NCBI GenBank assembly: GCA_020348385.1 | Contig: CP070750.1 | Location: forward strand, 3,982,239-4,046,238 | Direction of reading: 5' to 3' | Source: Candidatus Aminicenantota bacterium | GTDB taxonomy: Bacteria > Acidobacteriota > Aminicenantia > Aminicenantales > Aminicenantaceae | Length of the DNA: 64,000 bases | Shown here: positions 26,286-34,815 of the stretch, in pieces | Numbering within the stretch: position 1 is the first letter of the stretch | Layout of the letters: each line of letters starts with the position of its first letter | Notes under the pieces: generated by a model | What the model was told of the DNA's origin: nothing | Seen by the model: only the letters and a program-made list of their open reading frames with translations | Databases searched by the model: none | Program-made: the position numbers and the translations under genes

Positions 26286-26537
26286 TTACTTCCTGTACAC
26301 ATCTTTTCTTTGACTGACTGTTTCGATCCAGACGTTTTGCTTCTCGTCGACAAAGTATATAATCCTGAATCTTCCGATCCTGTAGGAAAATTCTCCTTCC
26401 AACTCTACCATGAGTTTTTTCCCTGCATAAGGATTTTGTGCAATATCTTTAAGTGCCTCCTCGATTCCTGCTTGCACACCTCTTGGTAATGTTTGATATT
26501 TCTTTTGAAACGTTTTGGCAAGATTGAGTTTCGTCAT
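26286..26537 (-). CDS. RelE/ParE-family toxin
   Basis: An 83-residue basic protein of the RelE/ParE fold. Landmarks are FQKKYQTLPRGVQAGIEEAL, NPYAGKKLM and the terminal strands FSYRIGRFRIIYFVDE with TVSQRKDVY. RelE-type toxins cleave mRNA in the ribosome and ParE-type ones block gyrase; the sequence alone does not decide between them. The start overlaps the antitoxin stop by 4 bases, the standard coupling for such pairs. Confidence 0.87.
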   Translation of the reverse strand: MTKLNLAKTFQKKYQTLPRGVQAGIEEALKDIAQNPYAGKKLMVELEGEFSYRIGRFRIIYFVDEKQNVWIETVSQRKDVYRK

Positions 26538-26803
26538 TTGTAACTATCTGGAAATTGCTTCCGATAAAATTCCTCATAGATTTTAAACCAACCCTTTTGA
26601 ATATCCTGTTTCGCCTGTTTGATCTCGTTCAGTATTTCCTTATCTGCCATAATTTCTAGGGTCTCCACCTCTTCAGGGCTCATGAGAACAGCTTTGGGTT
26701 TGGAGCGCTGAATGATGATGTAACGTGACCGGTCTTCATGGATTTCCTTGACTCTCGATGCAATGTCCTTTCTCAATTCAGATATCCCGATTGTTTTGTC
26801 CAT
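26534..26803 (-). CDS. Phd/YefM-family antitoxin
   Basis: An 89-residue protein. The N-terminal half (TIGISELRKDIASRVKEI, YIIIQRSKPKAVLMSPEE) matches the Phd/YefM fold, which dimerises and binds the operon's own operator. The C-terminal half (about 50-89) is charged and should wrap the toxin. Two TGTACA palindromes stand about 20 bp upstream of the start, in line with YefM-type autoregulation. Confidence 0.88.
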   Translation of the reverse strand: MDKTIGISELRKDIASRVKEIHEDRSRYIIIQRSKPKAVLMSPEEVETLEIMADKEILNEIKQAKQDIQKGWFKIYEEFYRKQFPDSYK

Positions 26804-26820
26804 AGCGCCACCAGGGTGAA

Positions 26821-26840
26821 TTGTACAATAGATTGTACAA
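26821..26840 (-). promoter_or_regulatory. YefM-type operator: two TGTACA palindromes
   Basis: TTGTACAA occurs at 26821-26828 and again at 26833-26840. The two TGTACA cores (26822-26827, 26834-26839) have centres 12 bp apart. TGTACA half-operators at this spacing are the known binding sites of the E. coli YefM antitoxin, so this is probably the autoregulatory site of the downstream pair. Confidence 0.75.
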
Positions 26841-26845
26841 TTGTT

Positions 26846-29674
26846 CTAGTCTTTTTGGAGTTTTTCTTTTATCTTTTGAATGGCCAGCTGAGCTTCGGCT
26901 TCGACTTCTTTTTCCTGGAGAAGTGTCTGGGCAAGTTCCAGCGCGTCAGGGGAGGCAAATGTCGGCAAAGTTCCCAGGATGAGTTTTTTATCCTCTGACC
27001 TGGCTATATCCAAAACATCCTGGAATGATCTGACAGCACTTTCGGGAGACCGGTACGGCTCCATCCCGATCTTCCGGATATAAGCCTGAAGGGCGAGAAT
27101 TTTATGCACGGGCACTTCGGATGTTCGGGCGATGTGCAGCAAATCCTCCTTTACCGTTTCCGTCGGCCACTCCGCCAATGCCCTTACTGCGGCATCCTTC
27201 ACATCGGAATTTTCGTCGGTTAGAGCCGCTCTGATTACTGGCAAAGAGCTGTCATCTCCAATTTTTCCCAGCGTCCTGTAAAGAAGAATGAGCCCGTTGA
27301 CATCGGTCACCGATTCCAGTGTATCCATTATGGCTCTGGCTCTTCCGATGGGTAGAGGGATTAGGTATGCCACGGATGCGATGGTGCTGGCCATTTCCAT
27401 CTGGTCCGCATCCATCTTCATGCCCAACAAAAGGTTCGCCAATAAGGGAAGATCCGAAGGGGATGCGATGTTTTTCAGGCCGCGGATGGCCAGCAGGCGA
27501 TTCCGGTCGCTGGAATACTGGGCTCTGCTCAAGAGCAAATTCAATCCCTCTTTTATCCGGCGTTCGCCGACAGCCAAGATCAGTTCGTGCTGGACGGCTT
27601 CATCCAGATTTTTGACCAAGTTTGTCAGTATCGTTGAATTCGCTCGGCTGCACCTTAAGGCCCAAAGGCTGGCACGCGCTGCCAGCTGTTCTTTTCCCTT
27701 GGATTGAGCTGCATGCGACACCAGAAATTCCACGACCGTGTAGTTACCTACCGCTTCCAAGGCTTTTATTGCAGCCATCCTCACCAGAGGATCTGGATTC
27801 TTGACTGCCGACACAATAGAAACACGAACTCCCTCCACCCTGAAATGAGACAGGGCCTGGAGCAGCTGAATTTGGCTTTCTGCCGGAAGATTGGGCAAAA
27901 AAGGCACCACCTCCTGGATGGTGGAGGTATCATAAAAATTCTTAACCATGGCAATGGCAGGAGCATGCCAATCTTGATTTTTTCCTTTGAGCGCATCGAC
28001 GATTACTTTCCTCGCTAAATCCCCTGAAGAAGCGATCTGCCCCATTATGGCAGCCTGCCGGATCGGTAGAGGAAGCTCGGATTGGATCAGCAGTTCATAA
28101 ATTTTTATGGCCTCTTGACTATCACCACTGTCAAGGTATCTGCCGGCGCATTTTAACAAAGAAAAGGCTACCTGGTCTTTCAATTCGCCCGATGCCTGGC
28201 CCAAAGAATGGGATAGTAGCACACTAGCCTCTGGGGAAGCTATCTGACCAAGAGCCATTGCCGAGGCGATTGCCGCCGTTTCATCTGAACCGGATATCAC
28301 CTTTGCCAAATGGGATACAGAACTCCGCGCTTCACTGTTGCCCAACGAATCTATTATCCCGAGTCTGATTTTTCCATCGGTTCCGGCCAATTCTTTCACC
28401 AGAATTCTTTCTGCCTCAGCACCAGGTATTTTTTCCAACGCATAACGGGCCATATCCGATGTTTCAAGCCCCAGCAGCATTTTTCCGAGTACAGGCACAG
28501 AAGCAGCCGATCCGATCTCCCGCAAATGGCGGCAAGCCGCCTGTTTCGCGGCAAGAGTCACATCGGACTCCAGGAATCTAACGAGTATTTTCTCGCATGT
28601 CTTTTTGGACTCCGGAGAGTTCCGAAGAGCCCGCACATAGTCACGCAACTGAGCCAGGACTTCTTCATCCTTTCCATAATCATAGGTCGCAACCCTTTCC
28701 AATATCTTTTTCAGATCCGGAGGACGGTAATCCGGCCAAAAGCGGATGTCGTCGGGAGTTCCGCTATCGCGGTAAACGGCCGGAAAATCTCCAGGGATTT
28801 TTTGGGTGACTTTTCCTGTCGCGGCCCATTCCGCTCCCCGTAGGAAAGTCACGATAAAACCCACACTCTGCATGGCCGGAGGAGGCCCATCGCCCATAGC
28901 ATGGCCGATCACGGTATGGAAGATGCGTCCCTTTCCGTATGTGATCGTGAACAAAACCGGCTCGTCTCGTCCGGTCCCACGCGTGGCGGGATCGCTGTAG
29001 GCCGTTGCCAAAATATGCATGTTTTCGCCAGGACCGCGTAAAAGACTGTACAACTCGTCTCTAGCTTGCATCCATTTTTCCGGCAATCCTTGGGTGATCG
29101 GGTGGGAGGTGTCCCGATTAACGACCATAAAGGCATGCTGGTCCCCGTGATAGCCGCCGACTCCAGGACTTGAGTCACTCACGACCTTGTCCTTTTGCCA
29201 GAAGACATACGGGCCGGATTTTTCATCCCGGTTTCCCCAACCCCCCAAGCCGATGATCCGGTTAAATTCCTTCCACTTGGGAAAGGCGTTGTCCGCTGCA
29301 TGGTAGACCACAACGCCACCTCCGGATCGGACAAAATCAAGAAAGCCTTTTTTTACTGGATCGGGCCAATCATCCCCGTTATAATCCAGAACAACCAGTT
29401 GATAAGGCATAAAATCGATGGAAAATTCCGCCATGTTCCCGCCTTTTGGAGGGCTTGTGGCAATATCTGCCTCGAACAAGCCCGAATCATCCAGGATCTG
29501 CTCGAGAATCGGGCTCGATACCTTCCAATTGTGGTTATTTTGACCGGTGATGATCAATGTTTTGATGATTTCAGGTGCATGTGAACCTAGCATGTGAGGT
29601 GCATTCATCCCTAGCATGAATCCAAGGATAACCATCCCACCTAACAATCTGACCGTTTTTTTTGTTCTCATCAT
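26846..29674 (-). CDS. Exported ThuA-domain protein fused to HEAT repeats
   Basis: A 942-residue exported protein (signal peptide about 1-31). Residues of about 36-280 form a ThuA domain, a class I amidotransferase-like fold linked to trehalose and disaccharide use (LIITGQNNHNWK, VVLDYNGDDWP, GGGVVVYHAADNAF, YGKGRIFHTVIGH). Residues from about 330 to the end are HEAT-like helical repeats (ADQMEMASTIASVAYL, SDVKDAAVRALAEW), a protein-binding scaffold. In rhizobia ThuB is a Gfo/Idh protein that works with ThuA; here a Gfo/Idh gene lies 6 bp upstream in the same operon. Confidence 0.87.
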   Translation of the reverse strand: MMRTKKTVRLLGGMVILGFMLGMNAPHMLGSHAPEIIKTLIITGQNNHNWKVSSPILEQILDDSGLFEADIATSPPKGGNMAEFSIDFMPYQLVVLDYNGDDWPDPVKKGFLDFVRSGGGVVVYHAADNAFPKWKEFNRIIGLGGWGNRDEKSGPYVFWQKDKVVSDSSPGVGGYHGDQHAFMVVNRDTSHPITQGLPEKWMQARDELYSLLRGPGENMHILATAYSDPATRGTGRDEPVLFTITYGKGRIFHTVIGHAMGDGPPPAMQSVGFIVTFLRGAEWAATGKVTQKIPGDFPAVYRDSGTPDDIRFWPDYRPPDLKKILERVATYDYGKDEEVLAQLRDYVRALRNSPESKKTCEKILVRFLESDVTLAAKQAACRHLREIGSAASVPVLGKMLLGLETSDMARYALEKIPGAEAERILVKELAGTDGKIRLGIIDSLGNSEARSSVSHLAKVISGSDETAAIASAMALGQIASPEASVLLSHSLGQASGELKDQVAFSLLKCAGRYLDSGDSQEAIKIYELLIQSELPLPIRQAAIMGQIASSGDLARKVIVDALKGKNQDWHAPAIAMVKNFYDTSTIQEVVPFLPNLPAESQIQLLQALSHFRVEGVRVSIVSAVKNPDPLVRMAAIKALEAVGNYTVVEFLVSHAAQSKGKEQLAARASLWALRCSRANSTILTNLVKNLDEAVQHELILAVGERRIKEGLNLLLSRAQYSSDRNRLLAIRGLKNIASPSDLPLLANLLLGMKMDADQMEMASTIASVAYLIPLPIGRARAIMDTLESVTDVNGLILLYRTLGKIGDDSSLPVIRAALTDENSDVKDAAVRALAEWPTETVKEDLLHIARTSEVPVHKILALQAYIRKIGMEPYRSPESAVRSFQDVLDIARSEDKKLILGTLPTFASPDALELAQTLLQEKEVEAEAQLAIQKIKEKLQKD

Positions 29675-29680
29675 ATTCCC

Positions 29681-31015
29681 CTATAAACCGCTCTGCCAGG
29701 GACTGCGGTAGGCCCTTCCCAACAGGCGTGTGGCCTCCGGATCGTCCAGAATGGTTTCCATTTCCGGATCCCAGCGAATCTTCCGGCCCAACTCGATAGC
29801 AATAACCCCCAGATGACCGACACTTGCCGAACGGTGAGCCGTCTCGATCGGCGTAATCGTTTGTTTCCGGCTCCTCAGACAATCCAAAAAATTCTGGTAA
29901 TGGTCCCGGTTTTTGTAAAGGCGGTTTTCGCCGGGTCCGATAAAATCATTCCATAGTTCGGGTGGATCGGTTCGTTGAGCTCCCCGGTTAACCCAAACCC
30001 AACCGTGTTCTCCGATCCATTTGGTGCCGCCCCAGATCTCATCGAATCCTCCGGCAATCTCCATCGGGGTGCCGTCGGCATACTTGGCTTTGACGAAATA
30101 TCGCGTCGGGCTGTCCCAGATGCCTTTCCGTGGGAATTCGCCCCATCCCTCGACAGAGACCGGTCCACTGTGGTCAAAATCGAGGCCCCAGTGGGCGATA
30201 TCCACGTGGTGTCCCACCCAGTCCATTAACTGTCCTCCGCCATAATCCAAGACCCAGCGCCAGTTCATGTGGACCCGGGCTGTGCAGTAGTCGCTATAAG
30301 GGGCCGGACCCACCCAAAAATCATAGTCCAGTTCCTCAGGAGCAGGGCCGTATTTGTTCAGGTGGGCCGTCCCTGCAAAATCATAATGGCCTTCGGGAAG
30401 CCCAACTTCGACCTTCTGGATTTTTCCAATGCGTCCGTTGCGGACAAGTTCGCAAGCATGGTGGAAATTGGCCACAGACCGCTGCCAGCTCCCTGTCTGC
30501 CAGATGCGGCCATAACGTTTCACAGCATCACACATGGCCCGGCCTTCCAAAAGATCGTGGGAAAGCGGCTTTTCCGCGTAGATGTCAAAACCCTCACGGG
30601 CAGCGGCAATAGCCAGGATGGCATGCCAGTGGTCGGGAACAGCGATGGACACCGCATCGATATCCGGACGCTTGTAAAGTTCTCGGAAATCTTTGTACAC
30701 CGCACAATCCGTGTTGCCGTACTTCTGGTTCACGATGTCCTGAGCCTGTTCCAGGTGCTTCTCATCGATATCACACACCGCCACCCACTGCACCTCATCC
30801 TTCTCGAGGAAGGCCTTCATGTTGGGAATACCCATCATGCCAAATCCGATACCTGCCATGACGATGCGGTTGGAGGGGGCAATAGCCCCGGACTTGCCTA
30901 GAACAGACGAGGGAACAATGTGGGGAAAGCCCAATACGCCGACGGCAGCAGCGGACAGTTTGATAAATTGTCTCCGGGATAGGGTTTCGTTTTTCTTTTT
31001 GGTCTTTTTTTTCAT
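29681..31015 (-). CDS. Tat-exported Gfo/Idh/MocA oxidoreductase
   Basis: A 444-residue exported sugar oxidoreductase. The Tat motif SRRQFIKLS lies near residue 14, followed by an Ala/Val-rich stretch. The Rossmann motif is AGIGFGMMG, YAEKPLSHD is the canonical EKP motif, and MDWVGHHVDIAHWGL holds the active-site Asp and His. It is directly upstream of the ThuA-HEAT gene (6-bp gap) and 80 bp after another Tat-exported family member. Together they form an operon of exported sugar-oxidising enzymes. Confidence 0.9.
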   Translation of the reverse strand: MKKKTKKKNETLSRRQFIKLSAAAVGVLGFPHIVPSSVLGKSGAIAPSNRIVMAGIGFGMMGIPNMKAFLEKDEVQWVAVCDIDEKHLEQAQDIVNQKYGNTDCAVYKDFRELYKRPDIDAVSIAVPDHWHAILAIAAAREGFDIYAEKPLSHDLLEGRAMCDAVKRYGRIWQTGSWQRSVANFHHACELVRNGRIGKIQKVEVGLPEGHYDFAGTAHLNKYGPAPEELDYDFWVGPAPYSDYCTARVHMNWRWVLDYGGGQLMDWVGHHVDIAHWGLDFDHSGPVSVEGWGEFPRKGIWDSPTRYFVKAKYADGTPMEIAGGFDEIWGGTKWIGEHGWVWVNRGAQRTDPPELWNDFIGPGENRLYKNRDHYQNFLDCLRSRKQTITPIETAHRSASVGHLGVIAIELGRKIRWDPEMETILDDPEATRLLGRAYRSPWQSGL

Positions 31016-31095
31016 GAGAATCCTACCTAAAAAACTTTGATTTTAAACTTGATCAAAAATATCCATTAAACTGTCGGACTTAAACGCGTGTAAGC

Positions 31096-32412
31096 CTAGA
31101 TCAGTTCCGTTTTCCCTGGAATAGCCACAGGGTCTAAGGGAAGATCGCCGAACTCGTAACGGGATGGGGAAAGGTCCAGCTTGGAGGCGTTCATCGCCCA
31201 ATCCCAACTCAAAGCTCGGCCGGTATACGCGCTCATCCGTCCCATGATCGCCGTGAGCGTGCTCTCGGCAATACGTTTTCCTTCGTTAAGGGGTTTACCT
31301 TCCCTGATACTGGCGACAAGATCTGTGTGCTCCTGGACATAGGGATTGGGAGATTCTTCTTCAACCGTGTAGGCGTTCGCCCCTTTGATGTAACCATTGG
31401 CTCCGTCCGTGTAGGCCATACCGCTGGTGCCGAACACCCGTTCGGACACGTTATCCGCGCACCCGGGCGTCTGGCGGCACATGCTCATCACTCGCGCTCC
31501 GTTGGGATACTCATACTCGATGGCGAAATGATCGAAGATGTTGCCGAATTCGGGACCGGTGCGGACTTGCCGGCCACCCATGCCCATGCATTTTACCGGA
31601 TGGGACCCGATGAACCAATTGATCACATCCAGGTTGTGCACATGCTGTTCCACGATGTGGTCTCCGGAAAGCCATGTCATAAAGAGCCAATTGCGAATCT
31701 GCCACTCCATATCCGACCAGTCGCCCGTTTGATAATTGACCCAGTTTTCATAGGCTCTGCGGATCCAGAGCGCTCCCATGTTCCAGTAGCACTGTCCTGC
31801 CATGATCTCACCTATATCCCCGTTAAGAACCCGTTTGGTGATCTCCAGATAGTGGTTCTGATGGCGGCGTTGGGTCCCGGCTACAATGGCCAATCCTTTT
31901 TTTTCGGCTATTTCCGCGCTTTTCATCACCGAACGTACTCCTAGGGGATCGACAGCCACCGGTTTTTCCATAAAAATGTGCTTTCCAGCTTCCACGGCCG
32001 CCCTCAGGTGCATGGGCCGGAACTGAGGCGGACAGCCCAGGATGACCATATCGATGTCCGAAGCCAAAACCTTTTGGTAGTTGTCAAATCCGTCAAAACA
32101 GGAATCAGGGGTGACGCCCACATTCTCCTTAGGGAGTCTTTCCTGGAGCCGTTTCAGCGATCCTTCCCAGCGATCCTTGAAGATATCGCCAAGGGCAGTT
32201 ATCACGATGTTGGGCGAGGACTTGACGCAGTCCATGGCCGCACCTGTTCCTCTTCCACCAGCGCCGATAAGTCCCACGCGAAGTTTATCCGATCCGGCTG
32301 CAAAAACCGGTCCGACTCGCGTCACCGCGGCTGCCAGCGACACGGCAGATGTGGCTTTGATGAAATCCCGTCGGGACATTTTTCCCTTTGTTTTTTTATT
32401 TTTTCCTTCCAT
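31096..32412 (-). CDS. Tat-exported Gfo/Idh/MocA oxidoreductase
   Basis: A 438-residue exported oxidoreductase with Tat motif SRRDFIKAT, Rossmann motif GLIGAGGRG, canonical EKP in FMEKPVAVD and HVHNLDVINWFIG contributing the active-site His. The N-terminal lysine-rich stretch before the arginines resembles that of its neighbours. The strong Shine-Dalgarno AGGAGGG lies 5 bases upstream. It stands between a Tat-exported PF01261 protein (30 bp upstream) and another oxidoreductase. The differences in length and motif among the family members suggest different substrates rather than recent copies. Confidence 0.9.
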   Translation of the reverse strand: MEGKNKKTKGKMSRRDFIKATSAVSLAAAVTRVGPVFAAGSDKLRVGLIGAGGRGTGAAMDCVKSSPNIVITALGDIFKDRWEGSLKRLQERLPKENVGVTPDSCFDGFDNYQKVLASDIDMVILGCPPQFRPMHLRAAVEAGKHIFMEKPVAVDPLGVRSVMKSAEIAEKKGLAIVAGTQRRHQNHYLEITKRVLNGDIGEIMAGQCYWNMGALWIRRAYENWVNYQTGDWSDMEWQIRNWLFMTWLSGDHIVEQHVHNLDVINWFIGSHPVKCMGMGGRQVRTGPEFGNIFDHFAIEYEYPNGARVMSMCRQTPGCADNVSERVFGTSGMAYTDGANGYIKGANAYTVEEESPNPYVQEHTDLVASIREGKPLNEGKRIAESTLTAIMGRMSAYTGRALSWDWAMNASKLDLSPSRYEFGDLPLDPVAIPGKTELI

Positions 32413-32442
32413 AATCCCTCCTTGAAATCTAGGATATAAAGA

Positions 32443-33375
32443 TCAAAAATCGTCGCAAGCTAGGTACGCCTGGATAACGGCCTTTTCTCCCTCAATACCT
32501 TTTTTGCTTTTTCCATGCTCCATGCAGATCGCCCCGTCATATTCTTTGGAGTGGAGATGTTTGAAAATGTTCTTATAATTGATCTCCCCGGTTGTGGGTT
32601 CCTTGCGTCCGGGCGAGTCTCCCACATGGAAGCTGGCGATCTCATCCCAAGCACGATCGATATTCGGAATCAGGTTCCCCTCGGTGATCTGTTGGTGGTA
32701 GATGTCGTTGATGATCTTGCAGCTGGGGCTCCTGACAGCCTTGCATATCTGGTAGGCCTGAGGAATTTTCGTCAGGAACAAGCCCGGATGATTCCAGGGA
32801 TTCAGGGGTTCGATCACGATGATCAACCCCGCTGGTTCACACATTTCCGCACAGAATTTGAGATTCTCGACCACATTGGCTGTCTGGTAATCCCATTCCA
32901 GGCTCTCGTCATACCTGCCAGGCACCACAAGCGTGTATTTCGCGTTGGTCCGTTTGGACGTCTCCACCGCTTTTTTCATCGTGTCCGCCAACATGATTTT
33001 GATTTCCTTGTCTTGGGTGACGAAAGATTTCACCTTAAAATCCGCATAAGCCACAAACGGTCCCAGCTCCATGTTCTGGCGGCTCAATTCTTTGGCAATC
33101 GCTTCCTGAAGCGATGGGTCCTTACGCATCAATCCGTTGTCGAACATAGCACGGAAACCCTGGTCAGCCATGAATTTGATCTGGTCGATCGGATCCTTAC
33201 CGGCATGGGCCTCGAACATCCCGAAGTACGGGGCATATTTGAGTTTAAAACCGGATTTTGCCGATTGAGCATCAGGGTTTTTTCCCGCAGCTCCGATGGG
33301 GTTAATAGCCAGTGCGGCAGCAGCGGCTGTGGTTGTTCCGATGAATTGACGCCGGGAAAGTTTTTTTTCTTTCAT
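32443..33375 (-). CDS. Tat-exported TIM-barrel isomerase (hydroxypyruvate isomerase-like)
   Basis: A 310-residue PF01261 protein with Tat motif SRRQFIGTT at about 5-13. The barrel region has FDNGLMRKD, VIEPLNPWNHPG with the metal-binding Glu, IINDIYHQQ with Asp and His, ASFHVGDSPGR and a terminal ICMEHGKS with Glu, matching hydroxypyruvate-isomerase-like members. Export is unusual for classical sugar isomerases but common among proteins of keto-sugar pathways. It is the first gene of the operon running down to ThuA-HEAT. AGGAGGGG stands before the ATG. Confidence 0.88.
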   Translation of the reverse strand: MKEKKLSRRQFIGTTTAAAAALAINPIGAAGKNPDAQSAKSGFKLKYAPYFGMFEAHAGKDPIDQIKFMADQGFRAMFDNGLMRKDPSLQEAIAKELSRQNMELGPFVAYADFKVKSFVTQDKEIKIMLADTMKKAVETSKRTNAKYTLVVPGRYDESLEWDYQTANVVENLKFCAEMCEPAGLIIVIEPLNPWNHPGLFLTKIPQAYQICKAVRSPSCKIINDIYHQQITEGNLIPNIDRAWDEIASFHVGDSPGRKEPTTGEINYKNIFKHLHSKEYDGAICMEHGKSKKGIEGEKAVIQAYLACDDF

Positions 33376-33505
33376 TCTTCCCCTCCTTTCCTATCATTTA
33401 AAATTTTATTCTAGTAGAAAAATACCCGATGGGTAGGCATTGCACCAGCATTCTATAAAAAGAACTCCCCATTTTCAACAAATCACATAATTTTATGAAA
33501 AGTTA

Positions 33506-33817
33506 GCATCTCTGTTTTCGAAATAAATTGGGCTTTTGGGAATGACTATGCGACATTGAAGATATAGCCATGACACTCGTCTTTCGAAGGGATCTGACAA
33601 GGTCAGGCGGTGATGCTGTATTGAGCACGACTTTTCCAAAGGATTGGCGAACCGAACAATCATCGGAACATAGGATAATTGACAGAGCCTGAGAGTTTTC
33701 GTGCGCAGTTCAGCACTGCCGAGAAAGACGATGAGGGAATGGCGAAAAATCTTCACAGGAGCAAATCATTCCCAAAGGCAGATACAAAATCTTTAAACAT
33801 CACGGAAATAGAGATGC
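33506..33817 (+). repeat. Dispersed inverted-end element, copy A
   Basis: The best-preserved copy (312 bp), in the gene-free stretch 33376-33876. The outer ends pair as inverted repeats: GCATCTCT (33506-33513) with AGAGATGC ending at 33817, and TTGGGAATGA near 33536 with TCATTCCCAA near 33767. The inner ends also pair through CATTGAAGAT and ATCTTCAC. Family blocks present are CGACATTGAAGAT (33551-33563), TGTATTGAGCACGACTTT (33617-33634), GTGCGCAGTTCAGC (33701-33714) and GATGAGGGAATGGCG (33730-33744). The flanks TTTTATGAA (left) and TTTTATTGAA (right) could be a decayed target duplication. I see no coding capacity. Confidence 0.72.
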
Positions 33818-33876
33818 TTCTTTTATTGAACAAAAACTCGACAGCTCGTTTTTGATGTGTAAAAATAGCGAAAGTA

Positions 33877-34710
33877 ATGACTGCACGATACGGTTGTCCG
33901 GAAGAAGAAATCGGCCATTACACGTGTTATCGGGCAAATGACCCCATATACATCGACGGCCGTTTGGATGAACTTTCCTGGGAAAAGGCGCCGAAATCCC
34001 CAAGGTTCGTTGACCTTGTGACTGGGGAATCCGCTCCATTGAACACACGGATGGCTGCCCTATGGGATGACGTAAGTTTATATATCGGATTCTGGGTTGA
34101 AGAACCTCGTGTCCAGGCAAAATTAACCGAAAGGGATTCTCCCGTTTACATGGAAAATGACGTGGAAGTTTTTATCGCAGGAAAGGATTGTTATTACGAA
34201 TTTGAGATCAATGCTCTGGGCGCGATCTATGAAGTTTTTTTTATCTGGCAGGATGCGTTTAAAAAAGGGAGTGCTTTCGATATGCCGGAATTCGATTTTC
34301 AATCTCAGCGTGTGGATGTTTTGGGTGGATTCCAGGACAGCATGCGTTTCGGCAAGCATCCCCGAGGAAAACGCTGGGCTTTCCTGGACTGGGATTTCCC
34401 TGGAATGAGGAGTGCTGTCCATGTGGATGGGACCCTCAACGACAACTCAGATGTTGACAAGGGTTGGACTGTGGAGCTGGCCTTTCCTTGGAAGGGAATG
34501 GAGCTCATGTCCGATGGCCGATCACTCCCTCCGAAAGACGGCGACACCTGGCGGATGGATTTTTCCCGCTTTGAAGCCTTTGACCTCAACGGTAATCCAA
34601 TACAACCTTCAGCAGGCTGGGTCTTCAACAAACACGGTTTTTATGATTCCCACATCCCTGAATGTTTTACTTTTGTCCACTTCTCCACAAAAACAGTCAA
34701 CAACCTGTAA
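33877..34710 (+). CDS. CBM9-like carbohydrate-binding protein, no signal peptide
   Basis: A 277-residue protein matching the carbohydrate-binding family 9-like sandwich: IYIDGRLDELSWEKAP at the start, LYIGFWVEEP, and GWTVELAFPWKGMEL near 195-210. The same kind of domain begins the DUF5916 protein at 23432. No signal peptide is visible at the ATG chosen, so a cytoplasmic location is predicted, which is odd for a surface sugar binder. The Shine-Dalgarno is weak, so the true N-terminus could differ. It is transcribed alone, starting 60 bp after repeat copy A. Confidence 0.75.
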   Translation: MTARYGCPEEEIGHYTCYRANDPIYIDGRLDELSWEKAPKSPRFVDLVTGESAPLNTRMAALWDDVSLYIGFWVEEPRVQAKLTERDSPVYMENDVEVFIAGKDCYYEFEINALGAIYEVFFIWQDAFKKGSAFDMPEFDFQSQRVDVLGGFQDSMRFGKHPRGKRWAFLDWDFPGMRSAVHVDGTLNDNSDVDKGWTVELAFPWKGMELMSDGRSLPPKDGDTWRMDFSRFEAFDLNGNPIQPSAGWVFNKHGFYDSHIPECFTFVHFSTKTVNNL

Positions 34711-34815
34711 CGAACCCCCAAATCTTTGAATTTGCCGTCCGCTTTGTACTTTTTCGGCAAATGAATGCGTACTTTCGGAAGTGGCCTCCGGATTGATGGT
34801 TACAGACGAAAAAAT

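Noticed and set aside
32515-33414. 299-codon open frame on the plus strand
   Set aside because: Antisense to the Tat-exported TIM-barrel gene, which has a signal, metal-ligand motifs and a strong ribosome-binding site.
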